DNA from: CAVAWX01 sp963614215
Lineage (GTDB): Bacteria; Actinomycetota; Coriobacteriia; Coriobacteriales; QAMH01
Direction of reading: 5' to 3'
Assembly: GCA_963614215.1 (NCBI GenBank)
Contig: CAVECB010000005.1
Span: forward strand, 1 to 64,000
DNA length: 64,000 nucleotides
Made by a program: the position numbers and the translations under genes. Positions 25,761-34,302 of this stretch are shown here, in pieces. Every line of letters begins with the position of its first letter. Positions within the stretch are counted from its first letter, which is position 1. Below the pieces are notes generated by a model. The model had not been told where the DNA came from, did not search any database, and was given only the letters and a program-made list of their open reading frames with translations.

Positions 25761-26234
25761 CTATTTCACGATGAGCACGGGCAGGTCCGTCGAGCGCAAG
25801 ACGGCATAGGAGACCGAGCCGAGTGCGCCGCGTATGGCGCCCAGGCCGCGCCGCCCCATGACGATGCAGTCGCACTCGTGGCGCTTCGCGTAGCGCGGGA
25901 TGATCTCTTGGGCATGCCCGCCGATGACCTCGATGTCGACTGTGAGGCCTTGCGGCGCCGGGCCTAGGGCATCTTCTATCTCGCGCGAGAGCTGCGCCTT
26001 TTGCTCCTGCACATAGCCCTGGCGCGTCTCCTTGGCGGCCTCGACGTCGAAGTCCTTCACGCCGGCCATGCGCGCGGCCACCTCGAAGGCGGCGTCGTTG
26101 TAATCGGGCAGGTCGGTGACGTTTAGGATGAGGAGCTTCGCGTTGTCCTCGCCGGCGGCCAGGCCTGCCGCCGCATGCAGGGCGCGCTGGGCATGTTCGG
26201 ATTTGTCGTAGGGGACCAGAATGTTCGTGTACAT
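25761..26234 (-). CDS. Universal stress protein, UspA family
   Basis: This 157-aa protein begins MYTNILVPYDKSEHAQRALH, the UspA beta strand with its conserved D. Its C-terminal half has the ATP-binding signature, MGRRGLGAIRGALGSVSYAVL followed by LPVLIVK (the G-x2-G-x9-G-S pattern). It is probably an ATP-binding stress protein. ATG 26234 has GGAGG 7 bases upstream; the longer frame to 26366 reads through repeat sequence. Upstream lies a cluster of 25-bp repeats that could act in its leader. Confidence 0.9.
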   Translation of the reverse strand: MYTNILVPYDKSEHAQRALHAAAGLAAGEDNAKLLILNVTDLPDYNDAAFEVAARMAGVKDFDVEAAKETRQGYVQEQKAQLSREIEDALGPAPQGLTVDIEVIGGHAQEIIPRYAKRHECDCIVMGRRGLGAIRGALGSVSYAVLRSTDLPVLIVK

Positions 26235-26350
26235 GGCGCATCCTCCTTCAGACGTCGCCGCTTGCGCTTCGCGGCGCATGGTGAACAGACGCCCCCATTG
26301 TAGCGCGGCACGCCCGCACGCGGCACACGCCCCCGCAAGGCCATGTTTTG

Positions 26351-26533
26351 GCGCAATTGTCGACATTCGGCGACACCAAAAGTCCCTTTTTGCACGTCAA
26401 ATGCGCAAAGATGGACTTCCGGCGACATTATCGCCCCCGTTTACCGTCGCCCAAAGTCCCCTTTTGCGCAAAATCGCCCGCAAGACGGAAACGAAAGCCC
26501 CGAAACGTCGCCTGAAGTCGCTTTTTGCGCACC
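26351..26533. repeat. Cluster of five ~25-bp interspersed repeats in both orientations
   Basis: Direct copies with the layout GTCGCC, AAAGTCCC, TTTTTGCGC occur at 26369-26395, 26445-26471 and 26506-26533. Inverted copies (GCGCAAA, GGACTT, GGCGAC) occur at 26403-26426 and, more degenerate, 26351-26374. The block fills the 375-bp gap between usp and the CPBP gene; no ORF there looks real. Neighbouring inverted copies could fold into hairpins. Confidence 0.65.
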
Positions 26534-26609
26534 GCGGGCGCTTTTCGCCACCCCAACTGCCGAGGCGAAGACGGTATGGGAGGGATGTGCGGGGCGCGGC
26601 AGGCAGCCC

Positions 26610-27506
26610 CTATTTCTCGCGCCACTTCGGCAGCTCGGGCTGCCAGTTTTCCTCCACCTCGCCAATCTTTTTCTTGCGCAGCAAAAAGACAGCCAGCGCC
26701 ACGTCGAAAATGCACACCGCGAACGGAATCGGGCTGAAGCCGCCGCCGGCCGTACTTGTGAGCGTCGTGGTGTCGACGCCAAATAGCCAGATGCCCGACG
26801 AGGCCAAAATATCGTTGAGCGCATGGGTGAAGACCACGACCCAGATGTTGCCCGTGCGATAGTAGATGGCGCAGAAAAGCACGCCGCCGCCTGCCGCCGA
26901 GAAAATCTGGCCGAACACGAACACGGGGTCTAGCGACAGGAAATTGCCCATGTGCAAAAGGCCGAAGAGGATGCCGGTGATGATGGCGCCCTTCCAGATG
27001 CCGCCGCGCGAAGTGCCGAAGTGCTCCAGCAGGGTCTCGCCCACGACGCCGCGGCAGGCCAGCTCCTCGCCCAAGCCGACGAAGAGGTAGCTTGCCACCA
27101 TGACGACCGAGGCCGCGTTGAAGACGGGCAGTGTGCCGAACTGTTTCTCGAGAGTGGCGGGCTCGGCGAAGACGGCGCCGGCTATGAACATGAGCAGCAA
27201 GACGACGTAGATGCACAGCGGCACGGCGGCCACGGCCAAGCCCCGCACGAAGCCCATGCCCTTCTTTTTCAGAATCGGCGCACGCCCGACCGCCAGCAAA
27301 ATCAGGAATGCGACGAGCGAGAGGAAGGAGTCGCAAAAGATGGTGCCCACCGCCTCGTCCATGCGGTTGTCGAGCGCGATGCCGGACGTGACGAGGCCGT
27401 AGAGCTGGCCTGCCACCCTGATGCCGACCACCCAGCACACGACCAGAGCCACCACAGAAAACACCACGGGGTGCTTTTTCCTGAATTTCTTGAGCGCGTC
27501 GAGCAT
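26610..27506 (-). CDS. CPBP-family intramembrane metalloprotease (CAAX protease-like)
   Basis: This 298-aa membrane protein has about eight helices and the Abi/CPBP motifs: GLGEELACRGVV (EExxxR, about residue 155), FGLLHMGN (FxxxH) and FTHALNDIL (HxxxN/D). These form the glutamate protease active site related to Rce1. Bacterial members act in bacteriocin immunity or envelope processing; no bacteriocin gene is nearby. ATG 27506 has GAGGAG 5 bases upstream and is preferred to the ATG at 27581. The C-terminus is basic and hydrophilic. Confidence 0.85.
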   Translation of the reverse strand: MLDALKKFRKKHPVVFSVVALVVCWVVGIRVAGQLYGLVTSGIALDNRMDEAVGTIFCDSFLSLVAFLILLAVGRAPILKKKGMGFVRGLAVAAVPLCIYVVLLLMFIAGAVFAEPATLEKQFGTLPVFNAASVVMVASYLFVGLGEELACRGVVGETLLEHFGTSRGGIWKGAIITGILFGLLHMGNFLSLDPVFVFGQIFSAAGGGVLFCAIYYRTGNIWVVVFTHALNDILASSGIWLFGVDTTTLTSTAGGGFSPIPFAVCIFDVALAVFLLRKKKIGEVEENWQPELPKWREK

Positions 27507-27932
27507 CTCCACTCCTCGTCTGACGCCCCGCCACGCGACTTGTGGCTTGCGGCGTCTTTTGCATGTGAACAAACGCAGCAACTATACAGGAAAAAGGCGG
27601 GATGTCACATGAAAAACACGAGGTCATGCGCCGTTTCACAGATTTTTTCCGATTTTCCCAACTTGACAATGCACGACTTAGATTTTTTGCGGCAAGTACA
27701 GGCAAGTAACATATGCGTGACAGGCCAGCCCGCATGCGCGGCGCAGCTCTAGAATCGCAGGCAAGCAAAGCGAAAGGGCGGCGCGGCACGTGGCGCGCGA
27801 GGCGCGATGCAACGGCAGCATGCGGCGCACAGCGCACGATGCGGCACACGACATGCAGCGCGACGCACGATGTGGCACGCACCCGCGCCCCCTTTCACCG
27901 AGAAACCACGACGGAAAGGACGGACACGCACC
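27507..27932. other. Intergenic region between CPBP protease and htpG
   Basis: 426 bp without a supportable gene. The part 27580-27710 is AT-rich and contains TTGACA at 27663-27668 without a good -10, probably the divergent promoter area. 27770-27890 is low-complexity sequence with repeated GCGCACGATGCGGCAC-like units. No heat-shock CIRCE or HAIR element was found. Confidence 0.4.
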
Positions 27933-29852
27933 ATGCGCAAGTTTAAGACGGAAAGCAAGAAGCTCCTCGATTTGATGGTGAACTCCATCTACACGAACAA
28001 GGACATCTTCTTGCGCGAGCTGATATCCAACGCGTCGGACTCCCTCGACAAGCTCTACCTGAAGGCGCTGCAAGACGGCGACAAGTCCATCGTGCGCGGC
28101 GACCTCGGGATAGAGCTGGCTGTGGACCGCGACGCGCGCACCATCACAATTTCCGACAACGGCATCGGCATGACGGACGCCGAGCTGGAAAAAAACCTCG
28201 GCACCATCGCGCACTCCGGCAGCCTCGAGTTCAAGGAGGGTGACCAGGCGCAGGCCAACGAGGAAGTGGACATCATCGGGCAGTTCGGCGTCGGCTTCTA
28301 CTCGTCGTTCATGGTGGCCGACAAGGTCGTCGTCACGACGCGCCCCTACGGCTCGGAGGCGGCCTGGCGCTGGGAAAGCGACGGCCTGGAGGGCTACACA
28401 ATCTCTGCGGCAGAGCGCGACGAACGCGGCACCGACATCGTCTTGCACGTGCGCGAGAACACCGGCGAGGGCGAATCTGCCGAAGACTACGATCACTATC
28501 TCGGCCAGTACGCGCTCCAAGACCTGGTGAAGCGCTACAGCGACTACGTGCGCTACCCCATACGCATGGACGTGGAAAAATCGCGCGAGAAGCCCAAGCC
28601 CGACGACGCCGGCGACGACTACACGCCCGAGTACGAGAGCTACGTCGAGACCGAGACGCTGAACTCCATGACCCCCATCTGGACGCGCAAAAAATCCGAG
28701 GTCACCGACGAGGAGTACGCCGAGTTCTACAAGTCCGAGTTCCACGACTTCTCCGACCCGCTGCTGACCATCCCGCTGCACGCGGAAGGCACGTTGAACT
28801 ACGACGCGCTGCTCTTCGTGCCGTCGAAGGTCCCCGAGGCCTTCTACACCAAGGACTTCAAGAACGGACTCGAGCTCTACAGCTCGTCGGTGCTGATCAC
28901 CGAGGCGAGCGAGGAGCTTTTGCCCGAGGCGTTTTCCTTCGTGCGCGGCGTCGTAGACAGCCCTGATTTGAACCTGAACATATCGCGCGAGATGCTGCAG
29001 CAAGACCGCCAGCTGAAGGCCATCGAGCGGCGCATCGAGAAGAAGGTGAAGCAGGAGCTGGAGAAGCTGCTCGAAGGCGATCGCGAGAAGTACGAACAGT
29101 TCTACGAGCAGTTCGGGCACGCGCTGAAGTACGCCATCTACTCCAGCTACGGGATGCGCGGCGAGTTGCTGAACGACCTGCTGCTGTTCTACTCGGCCAA
29201 AGAAGAAAAGCTCGTCACGCTGAAGGAGTACGTCGAGGCGGCTGATGCCGAGCAAAAGAGCATCTTCTTTGCGGCCGGCGACACCGTCGAGCACCTGGCC
29301 AAGTCCACGAACGTGAAGGCCGTGCTGGAAAAGGGGCACGACGTGCTGCTGTGCGGCATGCAGATCGACGAGTTCACCCTCATGTCCATCGGGCGCTACG
29401 ACGAGCACGACCTGCGCAACGTGGCCAGCGAGGACCTGGGATTGGAAAGCGACGAGGAAAAGGAGGCCGCCGAGAAGGTCGATGCCGACAACACGGACCT
29501 GTTCGCGCAGATGAAAGACGCGCTGCCCGAATCCGTCGAGGCGGTTGTGGCCTCTACGCGCCTGTCCGAGGCGGCCGCGTGCATCACGGCGGCAGGGCCG
29601 GTCTCGCTGTCGATGGCGAAGTACTTCGCGTCCATGCCCAACAGCGAGGAGGCGCCCGCGCCCAAGTACAAGCTCGAGGTAAACCCCGGCCACGAGGTGT
29701 TCGCGACGCTGCAGGCCGCACACAAAGACGGCGACGAAGACAAGGTAGCCTCGTATGCCCGGCTGCTCTTCGACCAGGCGCTGCTTGCCGAGGGGCTGCC
29801 CATCGACGACCCGCTGGCCTTCAACGCGGCGGTGTGCGCGCTCATGAACTAA
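27933..29852 (+). CDS. htpG: Hsp90-family chaperone HtpG
   Basis: This 639-aa protein opens with the GHKL ATPase: FLRELISNASDSLDKL (motif N), ISDNGIGMT (motif G1) and GQFGVGFYSSFMVADKV (motif G2). Middle and C-terminal Hsp90 domains follow, including LNLNISREMLQQDRQ. Length and domain order are standard for HtpG, a cytosolic chaperone. ATG 27933 is preferred over longer frames because it starts the family alignment; GAAAGGA lies 12 bases upstream, a long spacing. A hairpin right after the stop may terminate transcription. Confidence 0.95.
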   Translation: MRKFKTESKKLLDLMVNSIYTNKDIFLRELISNASDSLDKLYLKALQDGDKSIVRGDLGIELAVDRDARTITISDNGIGMTDAELEKNLGTIAHSGSLEFKEGDQAQANEEVDIIGQFGVGFYSSFMVADKVVVTTRPYGSEAAWRWESDGLEGYTISAAERDERGTDIVLHVRENTGEGESAEDYDHYLGQYALQDLVKRYSDYVRYPIRMDVEKSREKPKPDDAGDDYTPEYESYVETETLNSMTPIWTRKKSEVTDEEYAEFYKSEFHDFSDPLLTIPLHAEGTLNYDALLFVPSKVPEAFYTKDFKNGLELYSSSVLITEASEELLPEAFSFVRGVVDSPDLNLNISREMLQQDRQLKAIERRIEKKVKQELEKLLEGDREKYEQFYEQFGHALKYAIYSSYGMRGELLNDLLLFYSAKEEKLVTLKEYVEAADAEQKSIFFAAGDTVEHLAKSTNVKAVLEKGHDVLLCGMQIDEFTLMSIGRYDEHDLRNVASEDLGLESDEEKEAAEKVDADNTDLFAQMKDALPESVEAVVASTRLSEAAACITAAGPVSLSMAKYFASMPNSEEAPAPKYKLEVNPGHEVFATLQAAHKDGDEDKVASYARLLFDQALLAEGLPIDDPLAFNAAVCALMN

Positions 29853-29855
29853 CGC

Positions 29856-29917
29856 GGTGAAAGGGGCGGGTCGGCCTTTTCGTGCGGAGAGGTGTTTGAC
29901 CCGCCTGCGTTTTCACC
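29856..29917 (+). terminator. Candidate terminator after htpG
   Basis: GGCGGGTC (29865-29872) pairs with GACCCGCC (29898-29905). The outer GGTGAAA and TTTCACC extend the stem, and a short T run follows. The loop is long (25 bases), so strength is uncertain. Confidence 0.45.
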
Positions 29918-30160
29918 CGGAAGCGTCGGCTGTGCTTCGGCCACAGCTGCCTCGAAGGCGCCCAGCCGCCCGCGGGCGCTTTCGGGCGCCGAACCACAAG
30001 ATAGAGTGTTTTCCTGAAAACAAAACCCCATCCAGAGTGGTTTTGTGCTATCATCCGCCTCAACTTGCACTATCTGTTGCAATGCCCTGCAGCAGCGTCG
30101 CACTGTTCATTCTGCATCCGCACGGGACGCACTGTCCCTGCAGAAAGGAGCAACGCCGCC

Positions 30161-30202
30161 ATGCACGCTGCACGGGCACTCCACGAAGGCGCGGTGGTCT
30201 GA
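30161..30202 (+). CDS. 13-codon upstream ORF
   Basis: ATG 30161 with AAAGGAG 11 bases upstream encodes MHAARALHEGAVV and stops 1 base before the next small ORF. A GGGAC / GTCCC hairpin lies just before its ribosome site. It looks like a leader for the 37-codon ORF that follows. Confidence 0.3.
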   Translation: MHAARALHEGAVV

Positions 30203-30203
30203 A

Positions 30204-30317
30204 ATGCGCCTCATCCGACTCTTCAAGCGCACCTGCATCCGCAACGACATGTACATACGGCGCCACCGCCGCATCTTCTCGCGGCGCAGCGGCTACCGCC
30301 TGCGCATCATGCGCTAA
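30204..30317 (+). CDS. 37-aa very basic small peptide
   Basis: The ORF starts MRLIRLFKRTCIRNDMYIRR and ends with RRSGYRLRIMR. About a third of its residues are Arg, and no family is recognised. It begins 1 base after a 13-codon ORF that has a better ribosome site, so translation would be coupled. A ribosomal protein is unlikely by length and composition; a nucleic-acid-binding or membrane-active peptide is possible. It could also be a non-functional frame within an RNA gene. Confidence 0.3.
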   Translation: MRLIRLFKRTCIRNDMYIRRHRRIFSRRSGYRLRIMR

Positions 30318-30395
30318 ACAGCATCCGGCTTCCCGCCGCCACGTCTACAATAGCGCCACCCGTCCCCTTCACCGAAAGGAAAGGCGCTGTTTCCC

Positions 30396-30677
30396 ATGCG
30401 CTATGAAGACAAGCTGCGCCAGGCCGACCGCGAGGCACGCGCGGCGCTCATAGGCCTTGCCGCGACCATCGTCGTGTGGGCGGCCTGCGGATTTGGCCTG
30501 GCACCCAGCGGCATCTATGTGTGCGCCACCCCGCTGTGGGTCGTCGCGGGCTGCGGCGGCACCTTCCTGTTCACCGTAGGCGTAGCCATCTGGATGGCAT
30601 GCCATGTGATGAAAGACGTTGGCTTGGACGACGAGGACGCCCCCGCAAGCCTCGCAGAAAAAGAGGCGCGCCCGTGA
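30396..30677 (+). CDS. DUF997/YhdT-like membrane protein
   Basis: This 93-aa protein has two helices (ALIGLAATIVVWAACGFGLAP and LWVVAGCGGTFLFTVGVAIWMAC) and charged ends, the layout of YhdT (DUF997). In enterobacteria this gene lies directly upstream of panF, as it does here. GAAAGGAAAGG precedes ATG 30396. The stop overlaps panF as GTGA. It is probably an accessory subunit of the symporter; its exact role is unknown. Confidence 0.75.
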   Translation: MRYEDKLRQADREARAALIGLAATIVVWAACGFGLAPSGIYVCATPLWVVAGCGGTFLFTVGVAIWMACHVMKDVGLDDEDAPASLAEKEARP

Positions 30678-32290
30678 ACGACGCCCTGCTCGCCCTCGGC
30701 CCCACCATAGCCTTCCTCGCCGTCTCGATCGCGCTTGCCGCCTGGATACGCGCACGCTCGCGCACAAGTGGCGCCGGTTTTGCAACCGAGTACTTCATCG
30801 CCAACCGCTCGCTCGGCGGCTTCGTTTTGGCCATGACGACGGTGGCCACCTACGGCTCGGTCAGCTCGTTTGTGGGCGGCCCGGGTCAGGCGTGGCAGGT
30901 CGGCTTTGGCTGGGTCTACATGGCGGCCGTGCAGACGACGGCGCTCTTTTTGCTCTACGGCATCATGGGCAAGAAACTCGCGCTGGTCAGCCGCAGGCTC
31001 GGCGCCGTCACCGTGGTCGACGTCATCCGCGCGCGCTACCGCTCGGACGCGCTCGCGAACCTGAGCGCCGCCGTGATTGTGTGCTTCTTCGTCGCGATGA
31101 TGGTCGCGCAGTTCGTGGGCGGCGCCAAGATATTTGAGGCCGTGACCGGACAGAGCTACGTGGCAGGCCTTGCCCTGTTCGGCGTGGCGGTCGTCGTCTA
31201 CACCACCGTCGGCGGCTTTCGCGGCGTGGCGGCCACCGACGCGCTGTGCGGCGTGGCGATGCTCGTGTGCATCGTCGTGCTCGCGGCGGGCCTGCTGGCT
31301 GCCGGCGGCGGCTGGGAGGCCGTCATGGAGCGCATCGGGCGCGACAACCCCGAGCTTTTCGACCCGCTGGCAGGCGGCCAGATGCCGCTCGGGCTCTACG
31401 CCACGCAATGGATGCTCGTGGGCGTCTTCACCTTCGCCCTGCCCCAGTCCGTCGTGCGCTGCATGGGCTTTCGCGACGAACGCGCCTTGCGCCGCGCGCT
31501 TGTCGTCGGCACCGTCGTCATCGGCGTCATGATGATTGCCGTTACCGCGCTGGGGGTGCTGGCCCGCGGCGTGCTCGACGGCCCACTGTCTGCCTACGGC
31601 GGCTCGGTAGACAACATCATCCCCGCCGCCATCGTGCAAAGCCTGCCGCCCGCGCTGGCAGGCGTCGCCATCATCGGGCCTTTGGCCGCGTCCATCTCGA
31701 CGGTCAGCTCGCTTTTGATCAGTGCGTCGAGCTCCATCGTGAAAGACGTGTGGATGCACCGGCGCGAGGCGTCCGGTCGCCCCGTGCCAGAAATAGCGGT
31801 GGCGCGGCGCTCGCAGCTGTTCACCCTAGGCGTCGGCGTGCTCGTCTTCGTCTTGGCCGTCGTGCCGCCCGACCTCATCTGGAAGATGAACATGTTCGCC
31901 TTTGGCGGCCTGGAGACGGCGTTTTGCTGGGTGCTCGTGGCCGGCCTGTACTGGCGGCGGGCGAGCAAGTGGGGGGCGCTGCTGTCGATGGCGGGCGGCG
32001 TGCTCGTCTACTGCGCGCTCATGGTTGCCGGCATCAAGCCTTTTGGCCTGCACCAGATAGCCACGGCCATGCCCGTCTCGCTCGCGCTCATGGTGATAGG
32101 CTCGCTGGCAGGGCCGAAAGACGAGCCGGACGGAGTGTTCTTTCCCGCGCGGACGAAAAGCGCGTGCAACAGTGCCGCAGATGGTGCGGTGGATGGCGCG
32201 GTGGATGGCGCGAACGGTGAAGGCGGCGTGGCGGATGATGAAAGCGGCGCCGGCGGTGAAGGCGGCAGCATCCGCAGGAACAGGGCATAA
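30674..32290 (+). CDS. panF: Sodium/pantothenate symporter-like SSS transporter
   Basis: This 538-aa protein of the sodium:solute symporter family has about 13 helices and SSS signatures (EYFIANRSLGGFVLAMTT, VGGFRGVAATDALCG, AASISTVSSLLISASSSIVKDV). Pairing with the DUF997 gene and overall similarity favour PanF, the importer of pantothenate for coenzyme A. Substrate specificity in SSS proteins is easily misjudged, so pantothenate is an inference from context. GTG 30674 gives the GTGA overlap. The last 60 residues are a hydrophilic repeat-rich tail (DGAVDGAVDGANGEGG). Confidence 0.82.
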   Translation: MNDALLALGPTIAFLAVSIALAAWIRARSRTSGAGFATEYFIANRSLGGFVLAMTTVATYGSVSSFVGGPGQAWQVGFGWVYMAAVQTTALFLLYGIMGKKLALVSRRLGAVTVVDVIRARYRSDALANLSAAVIVCFFVAMMVAQFVGGAKIFEAVTGQSYVAGLALFGVAVVVYTTVGGFRGVAATDALCGVAMLVCIVVLAAGLLAAGGGWEAVMERIGRDNPELFDPLAGGQMPLGLYATQWMLVGVFTFALPQSVVRCMGFRDERALRRALVVGTVVIGVMMIAVTALGVLARGVLDGPLSAYGGSVDNIIPAAIVQSLPPALAGVAIIGPLAASISTVSSLLISASSSIVKDVWMHRREASGRPVPEIAVARRSQLFTLGVGVLVFVLAVVPPDLIWKMNMFAFGGLETAFCWVLVAGLYWRRASKWGALLSMAGGVLVYCALMVAGIKPFGLHQIATAMPVSLALMVIGSLAGPKDEPDGVFFPARTKSACNSAADGAVDGAVDGANGEGGVADDESGAGGEGGSIRRNRA

Positions 32291-32320
32291 GGCGCGCGGC
32301 GCCGGCGGAAGGGAATCTCC

Positions 32321-32737
32321 ATGCACGAGTTCAGCTTGATACAAGGCGTCATCGACTCGGTCACACCCGTTGCCCGCGAGCACGGCGCGCGCAAGGTGAC
32401 GGCCATCGCGCTCGACATAGGACGGCTGACCGAGGTCGACCGTGAGTGCATGGACTTCGCCTTCTCGGCGGTCACCGACGGCGATGCGCTCTTCGACGGC
32501 GCAGAGCTGACCATGAACTTCATCGAGCCGCGCTCGAAGTGCCTCGACTGCGGGCTGGAGTTCGAGCACGACCGCTTCCACCGGCGCTGCCCCACGTGCG
32601 GCTCGGACGTGACGAGCATCGTGGCCGGTCGCGAGTTAAACGTCGCGTCGATGGAAATTGAGTCGCCCGACGAAGATGACGACGACGCTAGCGACGCCGA
32701 CAACGAGAAGAGCGCAGCCAACAGAGATGGAATTTGA
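32321..32737 (+). CDS. hypA: HypA-like nickel metallochaperone
   Basis: This 138-aa protein starts MHEFSLIQGVID, where Met1-His2-Glu3 bind Ni(II). It has the zinc-finger pair CLDCGLEFEH and CPTCGSD (four Cys, residues about 68-90). HypA delivers nickel to NiFe-hydrogenase (or urease) maturation. GGAAGGGAATCTCC lies upstream. The acidic tail (EDDDDASDADNE) exceeds the usual 113-120 aa. No hypB or hydrogenase gene is within the window, so its partner is encoded elsewhere. Confidence 0.9.
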   Translation: MHEFSLIQGVIDSVTPVAREHGARKVTAIALDIGRLTEVDRECMDFAFSAVTDGDALFDGAELTMNFIEPRSKCLDCGLEFEHDRFHRRCPTCGSDVTSIVAGRELNVASMEIESPDEDDDDASDADNEKSAANRDGI

Positions 32738-32793
32738 AGCTTCGCCGCGCCGACGCAAACGCCCGGCGCGCACAGGAAAACGGAGGAAAGAAC

Positions 32794-33420
32794 ATGAACG
32801 TAAACTTCGCCAAACGAAACGAGCTTTTGGGCCAGGCCGTCGTGAAGGGCTTGGAGAGTCGCAACATGAGCGCCTGCTACGTCGCGACCAAGGAAGACGC
32901 GCTGGCCAAGGCGCTAGAGCTTATCCCCGTCGGCAGCACGGTGGGCATCGGCGGCTGCGAGAGCGCCAAGGAGATCGGCCTTGTCGATGCGCTCGAGGCA
33001 GGCGACTACAACTTCTTGGGTCACGGCGGCGCAGACCCGCGAGCCGAGCTCTTGGCCACCTACGATAGCGATGTCTTCATCTCGAGCGCCAACGCCATGA
33101 CCGACGACGGCGTGCTCGTCAACATCGACGGCAACTCCAACCGAGTCTCTTGCATCGCCCAAGGCCCCAGGCAAGTGCTCTTCATCATCGGAATGAACAA
33201 GGTCTGCCCCGACCTCGACAGCGCCATGAAGCGCGCCCGCGAGATTGCCGCGCCTGTTAACGCCCAGCGCTTCGATTTAAAAACCCCATGCAAGCTCAAG
33301 GGCAAGTGCAGCGACTGCAAGAGCGCAGACACCATCTGCTGTCAGTTCCTCATCACGCGATTTTCGCGCCACGAGGGCCGCATCCACGTGATCATGGTCG
33401 GCGAGAACCTAGGCTTCTAG
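32794..33420 (+). CDS. LUD-domain (LutC-like, DUF162) protein
   Basis: This 208-aa protein has the LUD fold: an N-terminal helix, VGSTVGIGGCESAKEIGLVDAL near 47-68, and SANAMTDDGVLVNIDGNSNRVSCIAQGPR near 104-132. It ends with a Cys-rich segment (CKLKGKCSDCKSADTICCQF) that could bind metal. Related LutC/YkgG proteins take part in lactate use. This stand-alone type with Cys tail is common in anaerobes and of unknown function. GGAGGAAAG lies 6 bases before ATG 32794. Confidence 0.85.
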   Translation: MNVNFAKRNELLGQAVVKGLESRNMSACYVATKEDALAKALELIPVGSTVGIGGCESAKEIGLVDALEAGDYNFLGHGGADPRAELLATYDSDVFISSANAMTDDGVLVNIDGNSNRVSCIAQGPRQVLFIIGMNKVCPDLDSAMKRAREIAAPVNAQRFDLKTPCKLKGKCSDCKSADTICCQFLITRFSRHEGRIHVIMVGENLGF

Positions 33421-33463
33421 GCTCGCGGGCGCCACTTTGCGAGTGTCTTGCGGGGCGTTGATT

Positions 33464-33555
33464 TGCAATTCACCGAACAGGACTTGTGCAAATCACCGAA
33501 TAGAATTCATGCAATTCATGGATTAAGCTTTATGCAATTCACCGATTTGCTATCA
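33464..33555 (+). repeat. Four tandem 23-bp iterons
   Basis: Units begin at 33464, 33487, 33510 and 33533, exactly 23 bases apart, each starting TGCAATTCACCGA or a close variant (TGCAAATCACCGAA, TGCAATTCATGGATT). The 5' 14 bases are conserved and the 3' 9 are variable, as in protein-binding iterons. They stand immediately before the DUF4143 remnant. Confidence 0.85.
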
Positions 33556-33560
33556 TCTAG

Positions 33561-34106
33561 CAGGAAAAAGACGTACTGCGACAACAGAATGTGGACACGG
33601 CGCGCGGCTGGCTGTCGCTTCTGCAGCAGAGCTTCGTGGTCTTTCTGCTGCGCCCATACCATCGCAACTACGGCAAGCGCCTCATCAAAGCCCCAAAGCT
33701 CTACTTCCACGACACGGGGCTTGCGGCGAGCCTGCTGGGGATCGAGTCGCCCGAGGAGCTCTTCATGTCCGAGCAACGCGGAGCGCTCTACGAGAGCTGC
33801 GTCATATCCGAGCTGGTCAAGGCCTACTATGCGCAAGGCCGCGAGCCGAGGCTTTTCTACTGGCGCGACAGCGCGGGAAATGAAATCGACCTCGTGGTGG
33901 AGAAGGGCGGACGTCCGGCACGGATTGTCGAGGTGAAGGCCTCGGCGACGTACAAGGCATCGGCGTTTTCGACGATCGACAAGTTTGGCGATGCCATGCA
34001 GGTCGGCGTGGACGGGCGTTTTGTCGTCTACGGCGGCGACGAGACGATGGAGACCGCCCACGGAACCGTCCTCAGCTTGACAGACGTCGGTAGAATCGCC
34101 TGCTAA
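33561..34106 (+). pseudogene. C-terminal half of an AAA_14/DUF4143 ATPase, N-terminal ATPase domain missing
   Basis: The frame reads QEKDVLRQQNVDTARGWLSLL, LIKAPKLYFHDTGLAASLLGI, GALYESCVISELVKAYY and FYWRDSAGNEIDLVVEKGG, which is the DUF4143 C-terminal domain with its nuclease-like E-x-D-L-V pattern. Intact family members are about 400 aa with a Walker-type AAA domain first. Here a TAG at 33558-33560 and the iteron block directly precede residue about 210 of the family, so roughly 200 codons are deleted. GTG 33591 could start a 171-aa product, but no ribosome site is seen. Confidence 0.8.
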
Positions 34107-34302
34107 ACGCGTTCGCGTTCCTGCAACAGCGGATCGAGCGGCCCGGCATTGTTCGGCGTCTGTGTCCACGATGCGGCGTGAAATGCAGGTCCTGCGTCTG
34201 CTTGCCGAGGGGCGAATGCATCTCCCGTGTCCGCTTGCCCAAAGGGGAATTGGAAAAACGTCTACGAAGCTTGACAAGTGCAGGGGCTGGGTATGATGTG
34301 CC

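Noticed and set aside
27663..27690. Full sigma-70 promoter for htpG at TTGACA 27663
   Set aside because: No acceptable -10 lies 16-18 bases downstream, and no CIRCE-type inverted repeat is present; orientation may serve neither gene.
33448..33936. 162-codon plus-strand frame over the iterons and DUF4143 remnant
   Set aside because: It translates the iterons and then runs out of phase with the recognisable DUF4143 frame.
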